A DNA stretch of 64,000 bases, taken from assembly GCF_902712855.1 (NCBI RefSeq), contig NZ_LR743507.1:5525873-5589872 (forward strand), in the 5' to 3' direction. Positions 1-8,124 of this stretch are shown in pieces; position 1 is the first letter of the stretch; every line of letters starts with the position of its first letter. The translations under genes were made by a program, and so were the position numbers. Below the pieces are notes generated by a model. It saw only the letters and a list, made by a program, of their open reading frames with translations. It was not told where the DNA came from and did not search any database. This DNA is from Variovorax paradoxus (GTDB lineage Bacteria > Pseudomonadota > Gammaproteobacteria > Burkholderiales > Burkholderiaceae_C).

Positions 1-339
1 GGCCAGCACGAAGGCGTGCTTCGGGCCTTCGGCGGTGAGCACCTCGATGCGCTCGAGCACGTTGTGCACCGCGCTCGCGAGCGACTCGATCTTGCGCACC
101 CGCGCCGGCGTGGCGTGGATGGCGCCGTTGCCGAACATCTGCTCGAAGGCCGCGCGGATGGCCACCGCGCCCACCAGGCGCGGGCCGCCGGGGTGCACGC
201 AGAACACCTCGTCCTCGTCGGCCCAGCAGGCCATCAGCGCATCGATGTCGCCGCGTTGCAGCGCTTCGTAGAAGGCCGCTTCGGCGTCGTCGGCGGTGCC
301 GCCGATGGCCGCGGCGGCGCGGAGTGGGGTCTTGGGCAT
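1..339 (-). CDS. SnoaL-like / NTF2-superfamily protein (partial, 3' end outside window)
   Basis: Reading leftward from the ATG at 339, an open frame of 113 codons runs to the window edge without a stop, so the C-terminus is missing. The N-terminal part has the pattern of small SnoaL/DUF4440-type proteins: an amphipathic helix (AEAAFYEALQRGDIDALMA), then a W-x-D-E-D-E-V-x-x-V-H-P-G-G-P turn, then an R-x-A-F-x-x-M-F segment. Such alpha+beta barrels bind small hydrophobic ligands or act as isomerases/cyclases; nothing here fixes a substrate. The family is well supported, the function is not. Confidence 0.72.
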   Translation of the reverse strand, partial: MPKTPLRAAAAIGGTADDAEAAFYEALQRGDIDALMACWADEDEVFCVHPGGPRLVGAVAIRAAFEQMFGNGAIHATPARVRKIESLASAVHNVLERIEVLTAEGPKHAFVLA

Positions 340-442
340 GGCGTGATTCTGCCGCGCGGACCGTGACGGCGGTACTGCATGGCCCCGATTGGCCCTGAAA
401 CAGAAAGCGCCAGCGGGTGGCGCGTGGCCTTGGCCCTCCGGC

Positions 443-1219
443 TCAGGAGTCCACGTGCGGCGCGTGCAGCCACCGGGCCGCCACGCCGGGCATGTCGCCC
501 TGCGCGGCCTGCCACACCAGCTCGGGCGCGGCCACGTGCACGCCCGGCGGCGCGATGCGCAGCGCCAGGTCGACCAGCTCGGCCACCTTCGACGCGCGCA
601 CCGGCTGTTCGCTGGTCGGCACCATGAAGCGCACGACCGACAGCATCCACGCGGCGAGCCGTTCCAGCGGATTGGCGAACGTCGCGTTCACCGGCTTGCG
701 CGCCGAGCGCACGAGGATCACGCGCTCGAAGCCGCAGGCCACCACCGCCTGCTCGTCGAGGCTGGCGAGGCCGCGCTTGAGCGCCTCGGGCAGCTTGCCC
801 TGGTCGTGCGGCTGGACGATGGCCAGCGTCTGCACGCCGCAGGCGCGCAGCCAGCGCGCGAGCGCGGGCAGGTCGGCGGGCTCCGGCACCCACAGCGCGC
901 GTTCGCGGTCGTGGTACAGCCGCGGCGGATCGAAGGCGACGATGGCGGTATGCGCCGAAGTGACGGGCCATTCATCGATCGGGCCGGCCGGGCTCAGGCA
1001 GGTTTCCACGCCGCGCAGGCCGTCGCGCATCGGCTCGCGCGCCAGCACGCGGGTGTGCGCATGCCGGTGGCTGCCCGCCAGCCGGCGCAGCAGCTCGGCG
1101 CCCAGCGCGCCGGTTGCGCCGGCGAACAGCAGTGTCCCGAAGGCATCGGAAGCGGCGGGCGGTGCCGCGCGGCTGGCGGCCTGCAGGGCCTGGAGGGGAC
1201 TGACTGGATAGGACGCCAT
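443..1219 (-). CDS. NAD(P)-binding Rossmann-fold protein (atypical SDR / epimerase-like)
   Basis: A 258-residue protein. After about 28 variable residues it shows a nucleotide-binding segment, LLFAGATGALGAELLRRL, matching the G-x-x-G-x-x-G motif of atypical short-chain dehydrogenases and NAD-dependent epimerases. No clear YxxxK catalytic pair is visible, so it may be an NmrA/HIM1-like sensor or oxidoreductase rather than a true epimerase. It is transcribed away from the LemA gene. Substrate unknown. Confidence 0.7.
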   Translation of the reverse strand: MASYPVSPLQALQAASRAAPPAASDAFGTLLFAGATGALGAELLRRLAGSHRHAHTRVLAREPMRDGLRGVETCLSPAGPIDEWPVTSAHTAIVAFDPPRLYHDRERALWVPEPADLPALARWLRACGVQTLAIVQPHDQGKLPEALKRGLASLDEQAVVACGFERVILVRSARKPVNATFANPLERLAAWMLSVVRFMVPTSEQPVRASKVAELVDLALRIAPPGVHVAAPELVWQAAQGDMPGVAARWLHAPHVDS

Positions 1220-1289
1220 GGCGGTCGACAGCGGAGGGGACGGGCGGGTCCTATGCTAACTTCGGCCCCCAACTGCGGAGGTAAAGCAA

Positions 1290-1889
1290 ATGATGATCAA
1301 GCGCTGGTTCCTGATTCTTGCGGCCGTCGTGTCGCTCAGCGGCTGCGGCTACAACCAGTTCCAGGCCCTCGACGAAGCCAGCAAATCGGCGTGGAGCGAG
1401 GTGCTCAACCAGTACCAGCGCCGCGCCGACCTCGTGCCCAACATCGTCGCCACCGTGAAGGGCGAGGCCGCCTTCGAGCAGGACACGCTTACCAAGGTGA
1501 TCGAGGCGCGCGCCAAGGCCACCTCGATCCAGGTCACGCCCGAGACGCTCAACAACCCCGAGGCCTTCCAGAAGTTCCAGCAGGCGCAGGGCGAACTCTC
1601 CTCGGCGCTGTCGCGGCTGATGGTGGTGTCCGAGCGCTACCCCGACCTGAAGGCCAACCAGTCGTTCCGCGACCTGCGCGTGACGCTCGAGGGCACCGAG
1701 AACCGCATCACCGTGGCGCGCAACCGCTACATCGAAAGCGTGCAGGAGTACAACGTGCTCGCGCGCAGTTTCCCGAGCAACCTCACGGCCAAGGTCTTCG
1801 GCTACGAGCCCAAGCCGAACTTCTCTGTGCAGAACGAGGCGCAGATCTCCACGCCGCCCACGGTCGACTTCAACGCGCCGAAGAAGTAA
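1290..1889 (+). CDS. lemA: LemA family lipoprotein
   Basis: A 199-residue protein opening with a basic residue, a hydrophobic stretch and a lipobox (L-S-G-C, Cys19), so probably membrane-anchored and periplasmic. The body has the LemA signature: N-Q-Y-Q-R-R-A-D-L-V-P-N-I-V, long helical repeats, and a C-terminal segment with FPSNLTAKVFGYEPKPNF. A strong GGAGG lies at 1275-1279 before the ATG; an alternative ATG is one codon later. LemA proteins have no agreed biochemical role but usually sit beside TPM-domain proteins, as here, and the three genes probably form one operon. Confidence 0.93.
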   Translation: MMIKRWFLILAAVVSLSGCGYNQFQALDEASKSAWSEVLNQYQRRADLVPNIVATVKGEAAFEQDTLTKVIEARAKATSIQVTPETLNNPEAFQKFQQAQGELSSALSRLMVVSERYPDLKANQSFRDLRVTLEGTENRITVARNRYIESVQEYNVLARSFPSNLTAKVFGYEPKPNFSVQNEAQISTPPTVDFNAPKK

Positions 1890-1904
1890 GCGGCGCGCAC
1901 GCCC

Positions 1905-2927
1905 GTGGCGACCGACCCGACGACGCACGCGCCCGCCTGGCGCTCGAAGCCGCACTGGCACAGGCTCGCGGCATGGCTGCTGCTGGCGCTGGCCTTCGCG
2001 GCGATGCTGCCCCTGCCCGCACGGGCCCAGATGCCGACCGAGGCCGCGCGGCCGCGCCCGCTGGCTGTGCCCGCGCCGAGCGCGCGCGTGATCGACCAGA
2101 CCGGCACGCTCGACAGCGCGCAGCGCGCCGGCCTCGAAGCCAGGCTCGCGGCCTTCGAGCAGCGCAAGGGTTCGCAGATCGTGGTGCTGATGGTGCCGAC
2201 CACGCAGCCCGAGGACATCGCGAGCTACGCCAACCGCGTGGGCAACGAATGGAAGATCGGCCGCAAGGACGTCGGCGACGGCATGCTGGTGATCGTGGCC
2301 AAGGACGACCGCAAGATGCGCATCGAGGTCGCCAAGACGCTCGAGGGCGCGGTGCCCGACCTGGCGGCCGCGCGCATCATCGACGAGGAAATGAAGCCGC
2401 GCTTTCGCAACGGCGACTTCGCGGGCGGGCTGAACGCGGCGGTCGACCGGCTCGTGGGCCTGGTCGACGGCGAGCCGCTGCCGCAGCCCGAGCAACGCGC
2501 CGGCAGCGGGAGCGACGACCGCAGCATCGACTGGGGCGACTTCGCGATCTTTCTCTTCTTCGGCTTCTTCGCGGTCGCGCCCGTGGTGCGCGCCATTCTG
2601 GGCAAGGCCTTCGGCACGATGGTGATGGGCGGCGGCATGGGCGCGGTCTCGTTCTTCATCACGCACAACATGTTCATCTCGGTGATCGCGGGCCTGGTCG
2701 CGCTGATCGCCTCGGCCTTCGCCGGTTCGCGGCCGGCATTCGGCGGCGCAGGCGGCTCGGGGACGTCGGTGCGGCGCAGGAGCAGCAGCAGCGGCAGCAG
2801 CTGGGGCGGCGCGAGCAGTTCCGGCAGCAGCGACTGGTCGAGCAGCAGCAGTAGCAGCAGCAGCGGCAGTTTCAGCTCCGGGGGCGGCGGCGATTTCGGA
2901 GGCGGCGGCGCCTCGGGAGACTGGTGA
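1905..2927 (+). CDS. TPM-domain membrane protein with Ser/Gly-rich tail (YgcG family)
   Basis: A 340-residue protein with a GTG start 15 bases after the lemA stop. A signal peptide (hydrophobic residues about 20-38, cleavage near ARAQ) leads to a TPM domain at about 65-185, beginning VIDQTGTLDSAQRAGLEARL and including the typical GDGMLVIVAKDDRKMRIEV strand. Two membrane segments follow at about 210-265, and the last 60 residues are almost only Ser and Gly. The layout matches YgcG/BA1586-type proteins, known partners of LemA; a role in envelope stress or photosystem-repair-like phosphatase activity is family lore, not shown here. The low-complexity tail is typical of the family. Confidence 0.88.
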   Translation: MATDPTTHAPAWRSKPHWHRLAAWLLLALAFAAMLPLPARAQMPTEAARPRPLAVPAPSARVIDQTGTLDSAQRAGLEARLAAFEQRKGSQIVVLMVPTTQPEDIASYANRVGNEWKIGRKDVGDGMLVIVAKDDRKMRIEVAKTLEGAVPDLAAARIIDEEMKPRFRNGDFAGGLNAAVDRLVGLVDGEPLPQPEQRAGSGSDDRSIDWGDFAIFLFFGFFAVAPVVRAILGKAFGTMVMGGGMGAVSFFITHNMFISVIAGLVALIASAFAGSRPAFGGAGGSGTSVRRRSSSSGSSWGGASSSGSSDWSSSSSSSSSGSFSSGGGGDFGGGGASGDW

Positions 2928-2937
2928 GCAGGCAGCC

Positions 2938-3471
2938 ATGAAGAACACCCGACCCACCCTCTTCTCGCGGCTGCGCCGCATCTGGCGCCACCGATGGATC
3001 GACGATGCCGCCGCGACGCACCGCGTGCTGCCGCCCGATGTGCTCGACCGCCTCACCGCCCGCGTCGGTGCGAGCGAGCGCCGCCACAGCGGCGAGATCC
3101 GCATCTGCATCGAGGCCGGCCTGCCGATGTCGTACCTGCGGCGCGACGCGCCGGCCCGGCAGCGCGCGGTGACGCTGTTCGGCAAGCTGCGGGTATGGGA
3201 CACCGCGCACAACAACGGCGTGCTGATCTACCTGCTGCTGGCCGAGCACGCCATCGAGATCGTGGCCGACCGCGGCCTCAACGCGCACGTCGGCGCGGCC
3301 GAATGGGCTGCGATGACGCAGCGCATGGGCCTGGCGTTTCGCGAAGGGCGCTTCGAAGACGGGCTGACGCAGGCGCTGGAAGAGATCTCGGCGCTGCTGG
3401 TCGAGTACTTCCCGCTGGGCGAAGGCGAACTCGACGTGAACGAACTGCCGGACGAGCCCGTGGTGCTCTGA
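2938..3471 (+). CDS. TPM-domain protein (no signal peptide)
   Basis: A 177-residue protein starting 10 bases after the preceding TPM gene. It carries a single TPM-like domain over about residues 35-165: LTARVGASERRHSGEIRICI, then HNNGVLIYLLLAEHAIEIVA, then a C-terminal GRFEDGLTQALEEI helix that matches the end of TPM domains. No signal peptide or membrane helix is evident, so it is probably cytoplasmic or peripheral. Third member of the LemA-TPM-TPM operon. Confidence 0.86.
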   Translation: MKNTRPTLFSRLRRIWRHRWIDDAAATHRVLPPDVLDRLTARVGASERRHSGEIRICIEAGLPMSYLRRDAPARQRAVTLFGKLRVWDTAHNNGVLIYLLLAEHAIEIVADRGLNAHVGAAEWAAMTQRMGLAFREGRFEDGLTQALEEISALLVEYFPLGEGELDVNELPDEPVVL

Positions 3472-3517
3472 GCCATTGGATTGCGTCCTCGCCCCGTCGG
3501 GGGAAGGCGCAGGACAG

Positions 3518-4195
3518 TCAGTCGGCGGCGGGCAGCGCCCACACGGCCGAGCCGCCCACGGCATGAAAGCGCCGGCCCGGCGCCGTCTCCATCAGCCAAC
3601 CGCCGGTGAACTCTCCGAACGCCGGCAGCACGGCCTGCTGCGTGTCGCTCACGAAGCACGGCAAGCGCACGCTGTCGCGACCCGGGCCATGGAGCTTGCA
3701 GGCCGGATGCAGGTGCCCCGCGAGCACGAAATGCGTGGCATGCACCTGCGGGTGATGGCAGCAGGCGAACGGGCCCAGCAGGTACGGCTCGTCGACCGTC
3801 TCGATGCCGAGCGTGGCCGGCGGGTCGCCCGCGCGGCTGTCGTGGTTGCCGCGCACCAGCGTCATCGCGATGCCCGCATGGCGCTCGCGCCAGGGCTCGA
3901 CGGTGGCCAGCACGCTGCGCGCCCGTGCCGCATGCAGGAAGTCGCCGAGGAACACGATGCGCCGCGGCCCCAGCCGAGCGATCAGCGCGTCGAGCCGCGC
4001 AAGGTTCTCGAGCGTGGTGCCGCCCGGCACCGGCTGGCCGAGCGCACGGTAGGTCGCGGCCTTGCCCAGATGCAGATCGGCCACGAACAGCACGCCTTCG
4101 GCGGGCCACCACAGCGCGCGCTCGGGCAGCAGTTGCAGCAGTTCGCCGGCCCAGCGGACCTGGAGCGACGTGGAGGAAGGATCGGTTGGCGTCAC
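3518..4195 (-). CDS. pdeM: Ligase-associated DNA damage response endonuclease PdeM-like phosphoesterase
   Basis: A calcineurin-type phosphoesterase of 225 residues. Metal-binding motifs occur in order: V-A-D-L-H-L-G-K, L-G-D-F-L-H, R-G-N-H-D and A-G-H-L-H-P. The GTG at 4195 was chosen because a longer frame to 4342 would overlap the divergent thioredoxin gene and adds only low-complexity residues. Family members of this length accompany ATP-dependent ligase, Lhr-type helicase and MBL exonuclease, all present within 7 kb here. They are thought to cut or trim DNA ends during cross-link or alkylation repair; that role is from family context. Confidence 0.88.
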   Translation of the reverse strand: MTPTDPSSTSLQVRWAGELLQLLPERALWWPAEGVLFVADLHLGKAATYRALGQPVPGGTTLENLARLDALIARLGPRRIVFLGDFLHAARARSVLATVEPWRERHAGIAMTLVRGNHDSRAGDPPATLGIETVDEPYLLGPFACCHHPQVHATHFVLAGHLHPACKLHGPGRDSVRLPCFVSDTQQAVLPAFGEFTGGWLMETAPGRRFHAVGGSAVWALPAAD

Positions 4196-4272
4196 GGCGT
4201 GGAAGTGTCGCAAAAGACGACCGCAGCCGCGGCCGGCTTGCAATTGGCTCCTGCAGGCCCTATTTTTTGCGG

Positions 4273-4722
4273 ATGACCGAATCGACCTCGCTGCACATCG
4301 TCTGCCCGCATTGCCACACCACCAACCGCGTGCGCGAGGCACAGCTGGGCAGCGCGCCCGACTGCGGCAGCTGCCACCGCCCGCTGTTCACCGCCCATTC
4401 GACTGTATTGCCCGACGAAGCCACCTTCGACCGGCACATCGCGCGCAACGAGGTCCCGGTGCTGGTCGACTTCTGGGCACTGTGGTGCGGCCCCTGTCGC
4501 CAGATGGCGCCGGGCTACGAGCAGGCCGCGGCGCAGCTCGAGCCGAAGGTGCGCCTGGCCAAGGTCGACACCGAGGCCGTGCCCGCGCTCGGGGCCCGCT
4601 TCAACATCCGCAGCATCCCCACGCTGGCACTGTTCCGCGGCGGGCGCGAGGTGGCGCGGCAGGCCGGTGCGATGGGTGCGGCGGACATCGTGCGCTGGGT
4701 CAAGGCGCACGGCGCGGGCTGA
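4273..4722 (+). CDS. trxC: Thioredoxin 2 with N-terminal zinc ribbon
   Basis: A 149-residue protein. An N-terminal zinc finger has Cys11-x2-Cys14 and Cys31-x2-Cys34. It is followed by a thioredoxin fold with active site W-C-G-P-C (Cys72, Cys75), the cis-proline loop S-I-P-T-L and a final helix. This is the TrxC arrangement; such thioredoxins reduce cytosolic disulfides and belong to oxidative-stress responses in E. coli. The gene stands on the plus strand inside an otherwise minus-strand repair cassette, divergent from pdeM and convergent with the helicase. Confidence 0.93.
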   Translation: MTESTSLHIVCPHCHTTNRVREAQLGSAPDCGSCHRPLFTAHSTVLPDEATFDRHIARNEVPVLVDFWALWCGPCRQMAPGYEQAAAQLEPKVRLAKVDTEAVPALGARFNIRSIPTLALFRGGREVARQAGAMGAADIVRWVKAHGAG

Positions 4723-4757
4723 CCGGCACTTCACTCGCGGGACATCACGCGCGGCGC

Positions 4758-7406
4758 TCACAGCGGCGGCAGCGGCCTGGACGGCCTCCTGCGTTCGCGC
4801 CGCGGCGCGGGCGGCTTGCCGGCGCCTTCCTGTCCGAACGCCAGCGTGCTGCGCACGCGCTCCGCGCCGCCGGCCGTGACCGCGCCACCCGCGGCCTTCT
4901 CCAGCTGCTCGACCATGCGCGCGATGCGGTCCGCCACGTTCTCGTTCGACAGCTTCTCGCGGAACAGCTCGACCATCAACGGAAACGAGAACGGCGTCGG
5001 CCGCACCAGCGGCTTCAGCACCAGCGCCTGCGTGGCCATGCGCGCGAGGCTGGCTTGCAGGCGGCCGATCTCGAGTTCCTGCGCAAGCAGTTCCTGCTCG
5101 GCCTGCAGCAGCAGCCGGTTGGCAGGGTCGTACTTGCGGAACACCTCCCAGAAGAGCGACGAGGAGGCCTGCAGCTGCCTGCTGCTGCGCTTCTCGCCCG
5201 GGTAGCCCTGGAAGATCAGGCCCGACACGCGCGCGATCTCGCGAAAGCGCCGCTGCGCGAGTTCGCCGGCATTGAGCGAGGCCAGCACTTCGTGCAGCAG
5301 CAGCGTGCGCGCCTCGCCGCCCTCCTGCGTGCCGTCCGGCAGGCGCAGCGCCTGCGGCAGCAAGGCGGGCCAGTCGACGTCCGTCGCGCTCAGCAGCTCG
5401 AAGCCGTAGTCGTTCACCGCAATGGAGAAGGTGCGGGCCTCGTGCTGGGCCACGCGCCACGCCAGCAGGCTGGCCAGCCCGAGGTGCACATGCCGTCCGG
5501 CGAAGGGATAGAGGAACAGGTGCGAGCCCTCGCGCGTGCGCAGTGTCTCGGCCAGCAGCGTGCGCGGCGTCGGCAGCGCGGACCACTGCTGCTGGATCTC
5601 CAGCAGCGGCCGCACGCACTGCAGCTCGGGCGAGTCGTAGCGTCCTTCGTCAGCCAGCGCGAGCTGCTCGACCACCGCATCGGCCAGCGTGTTCGACAGC
5701 GGCATGCGCCCGCCGTTCCAGCGCGGCACCGCGGCCCGCTTGCCGCTGGCGCGCCGCACCCAGGCGGTCATGTCGTGGATGCGCACTAGCTCCAGCAGGC
5801 GGCCGCCGAACAGGAAGCAGTCGCCGGGCTTCATGCGCGCGACGAAGCCCTCTTCCACGCTGCCGATCTTCGCGCCGCCGACGAACTGCACCGCCATGCT
5901 CGCGTCGCTCACGATGGTGCCGATGTTCATGCGATGCCGCCGCGCGAGCCGCGAATCGGGCACGCGCCACACGCCTTCGGCATCGGGCACGGCCCGCCGG
6001 TAGTCGGGATAGGCCGCGAGCGAAGGGCCGCCCTGCGCCACGAAGTCGAGGCACCACTGCCAGCTCTCGCGCGACAGGCGTTCGTAGGCCGCGGTGCCGC
6101 GCACTTCGTCGTACAGGTCGTCGGGCACGAAGCCGCCGCCGAGCGCCACCGTCACCAGGTGCTGCACCAGCACGTCGAGCGGCTGGTCCGGCGAGTGGCG
6201 CGCCTCGATGTGCCCCTGCGCGATCGCGGTGCGCGCAGCCGAGCCTTCGACCATCTCGATGCTGTGCGTGGGCACGAGCGTGATGCGCGAGGGCCGCCCC
6301 GGTGCGTGGCCCGAACGGCCCGCGCGCTGCAGCAGCCGCGCCACGCCCTTGGGCGAGCCGATCTGCAGCACGCGTTCCACCGGGAGGAAGTCGACGCCCA
6401 GGTCCAGGCTCGACGTGCACACCACCGCCTTGAGCTCGCCGCTCTTCAGGCCTCGCTCGACCCACTCGCGCACCGCGCGGTCGAGCGAGCCATGGTGAAG
6501 CGCGATCGTGCCGGCCCACTCGGGGCGCGCCTCGAGCAGCGCCTGGTACCAGATCTCCGACTGCGAACGCGTGTTGGTGAAGACCAGCGTGGTGCTGCTC
6601 GCGGCGATCTCGTCGATCACCTGCGACAGCATCGTGAGGCCGAGATGGCCGCCCCACGGGAAGCGTTCGGCACGGCCGGGGAGCAGTGAATCGATGACGA
6701 GCGTCTTGGGCACCTGGCCCTGCACGAGCACGCCCTCCCCGTGGCCCAGCAGCGCGTGCATGGCTTCCTGCAGATTGCCCAGCGTCGCCGACATGCCCCA
6801 GACGGCCAGGCCCGGATTCCATCGCTTCAGCCGCGCCAGCGCGAGCTGCACCTGCACGCCGCGCTTGTTGCCCAGCAGCTCGTGCCACTCGTCGACGACC
6901 GTCATGCGCACATGGCCGAGCACCTCGCGGGCATCGGCGCGCGCGAGCAGCAGCGAGAGGCTTTCGGGCGTGGTGACGAGCACCGTGGGCAGCCGCTGGT
7001 TCTGCGCGCTGCGCTCGGTGGAAGATGTGTCGCCGCTGCGCGCGCCCGCGCTCCATGGTTGCACTTCATCGCCGAGGGCTTCGAGCGGCTGCTGCAGCGC
7101 GCGCAGCGTATCGGCGGCCAGCGCGCGCATGGGCGTGATCCACAGCACGGTGAGCGGCGGCGGCGCAGGACGCGCTGTTGTCTTGCGGGCCTGCGAGAAG
7201 GCCTGCAGCGCGCCGAGCCAGACTGCATAGGTCTTGCCTGCGCCGGTGGTCGCGTGGAGCATGCCCGACCGGCCTTCGGCGATGGCCTTCCACACCTCGC
7301 GCTGGAACTTGAACGGCTTCCAGCCGCGCACCTCGAACCATGCATCGAGGGCGGCCTTGACGCTCTTGCTCCTTCCCCCTCTGGAGGAAGGTTGGGATGG
7401 GGGCAT
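4758..7406 (-). CDS. Ligase-associated DNA damage response DEXH-box helicase (Lhr family)
   Basis: An 882-residue superfamily 2 helicase. Walker A T-T-G-A-G-K-T has Lys58; the Walker B box is V-V-D-E-W-H; motif III is M-S-A-T-L-G; the C-terminal RecA lobe has the TSSLDLGVDF and QRAGRSGH motifs. A long Lhr-type winged-helix and core extension follows. The only in-frame start near the N-terminus is the ATG at 7406, which lies inside the first copy of the adjacent tandem repeat; an AAGG-like ribosome site (about 7411-7415) also comes from the repeat. The first 15 residues are therefore repeat-encoded. It partners the ligase and exonuclease upstream; 3'-5' unwinding in repair is inferred from the family. 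Confidence 0.93.
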   Translation of the reverse strand: MPPSQPSSRGGRSKSVKAALDAWFEVRGWKPFKFQREVWKAIAEGRSGMLHATTGAGKTYAVWLGALQAFSQARKTTARPAPPPLTVLWITPMRALAADTLRALQQPLEALGDEVQPWSAGARSGDTSSTERSAQNQRLPTVLVTTPESLSLLLARADAREVLGHVRMTVVDEWHELLGNKRGVQVQLALARLKRWNPGLAVWGMSATLGNLQEAMHALLGHGEGVLVQGQVPKTLVIDSLLPGRAERFPWGGHLGLTMLSQVIDEIAASSTTLVFTNTRSQSEIWYQALLEARPEWAGTIALHHGSLDRAVREWVERGLKSGELKAVVCTSSLDLGVDFLPVERVLQIGSPKGVARLLQRAGRSGHAPGRPSRITLVPTHSIEMVEGSAARTAIAQGHIEARHSPDQPLDVLVQHLVTVALGGGFVPDDLYDEVRGTAAYERLSRESWQWCLDFVAQGGPSLAAYPDYRRAVPDAEGVWRVPDSRLARRHRMNIGTIVSDASMAVQFVGGAKIGSVEEGFVARMKPGDCFLFGGRLLELVRIHDMTAWVRRASGKRAAVPRWNGGRMPLSNTLADAVVEQLALADEGRYDSPELQCVRPLLEIQQQWSALPTPRTLLAETLRTREGSHLFLYPFAGRHVHLGLASLLAWRVAQHEARTFSIAVNDYGFELLSATDVDWPALLPQALRLPDGTQEGGEARTLLLHEVLASLNAGELAQRRFREIARVSGLIFQGYPGEKRSSRQLQASSSLFWEVFRKYDPANRLLLQAEQELLAQELEIGRLQASLARMATQALVLKPLVRPTPFSFPLMVELFREKLSNENVADRIARMVEQLEKAAGGAVTAGGAERVRSTLAFGQEGAGKPPAPRRERRRPSRPLPPL

Positions 7407-8120
7407 GCGGCCTTCGACATCGCGCGGACTTCGACGCCGCTTGCCCCCACCCCGCCCTCCCCAGAGGGGAGGAGCAATACGGGATCCTCTGGCTCGCTCA
7501 CTTGAACACCCCGGATGTCTTGCTCCTTCCCGCTCTGGGAGAAGGCTGGGAAGGGGGCACGCGGCCTTCGACATCGCGCGGACTTCGAGGCCGCTTGCCC
7601 CCACCCCGCCCTCCCCCAGAGGGAGGGGCAATACGGGATCCTCTGGCTCGGTCACTTGAACACCCCGGATGCCTTGCTCCTTCCCCCTCTGGGGGAAGGC
7701 TGGGATGGGGGCACGCGGCCTTCGGCATCGCGCGGACTTCGACGCCGCTTGCCCCCACCCCGCCCTCCCGCAGAGGGGAGGGAGCAATACGGGATCCTCT
7801 GGCTCGGTCACTGAACACCCCCGGATGCCTTGCTCCTTCCCCCTCTGGGGGAAGGCTGGGATGGGGGCACGCGGCCTTCGACATCGCGCGGACTTCGACG
7901 CCGCTTGCCCCCACCCCTGCCCTCCCCCAGAGGGGGAGGGAGCAATACGGGATCCTCTGGCTCGCTCACTTGAACACCCCCGGATACCTTGCTCCTTCCC
8001 CCTCTGGGGGAAGGCTGGGATGGGGGCACGCGGCCTTCGACATCGCGCGGACTTCGACGCCGCTTGCCCCCACTTCCGCCCTCCCCCAGAGGGGGAGGGA
8101 GAAATCCGGGATCCGTGGGG
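7365..8120. repeat. Five tandem ~155-bp hairpin repeats between ligase and helicase
   Basis: Units begin near 7365, 7519, 7673, 7829 and 7988, with lengths of 154, 154, 156 and 159 bases and a shorter last unit. Each starts with a GCTCCTTCCCCCTCTGGGGG-type arm and, about 70 bases later, carries its inverse (CTCCCCCAGAGGGGGAGGG), so nearly 115 bases can fold into one long hairpin. A roughly 40-base linker (CGGGATCCTCTGGCTCGG...) joins the units. Copies are very similar, pointing to recent amplification. There is no unique spacer series, so this is not CRISPR. It fills the whole 718 bases between the ligase stop and the helicase start, and extends into the helicase reading frame. Confidence 0.92.
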
Positions 8121-8124
8121 TCGG

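Noticed and set aside
389..2854. Plus-strand frame of 821 codons across lemA and neighbours
   Set aside because: Out of frame with lemA and the TPM gene, which are clearly real.
4061..4342. Longer N-terminus for the PdeM-like protein (start 4342)
   Set aside because: It would cover the divergent thioredoxin start and adds a basic, cysteine-rich segment not expected in the family.
7365..8120. Possible CRISPR array
   Set aside because: Units are 154-159 bases, wholly similar along their length, with no unique spacers and no cas genes nearby.
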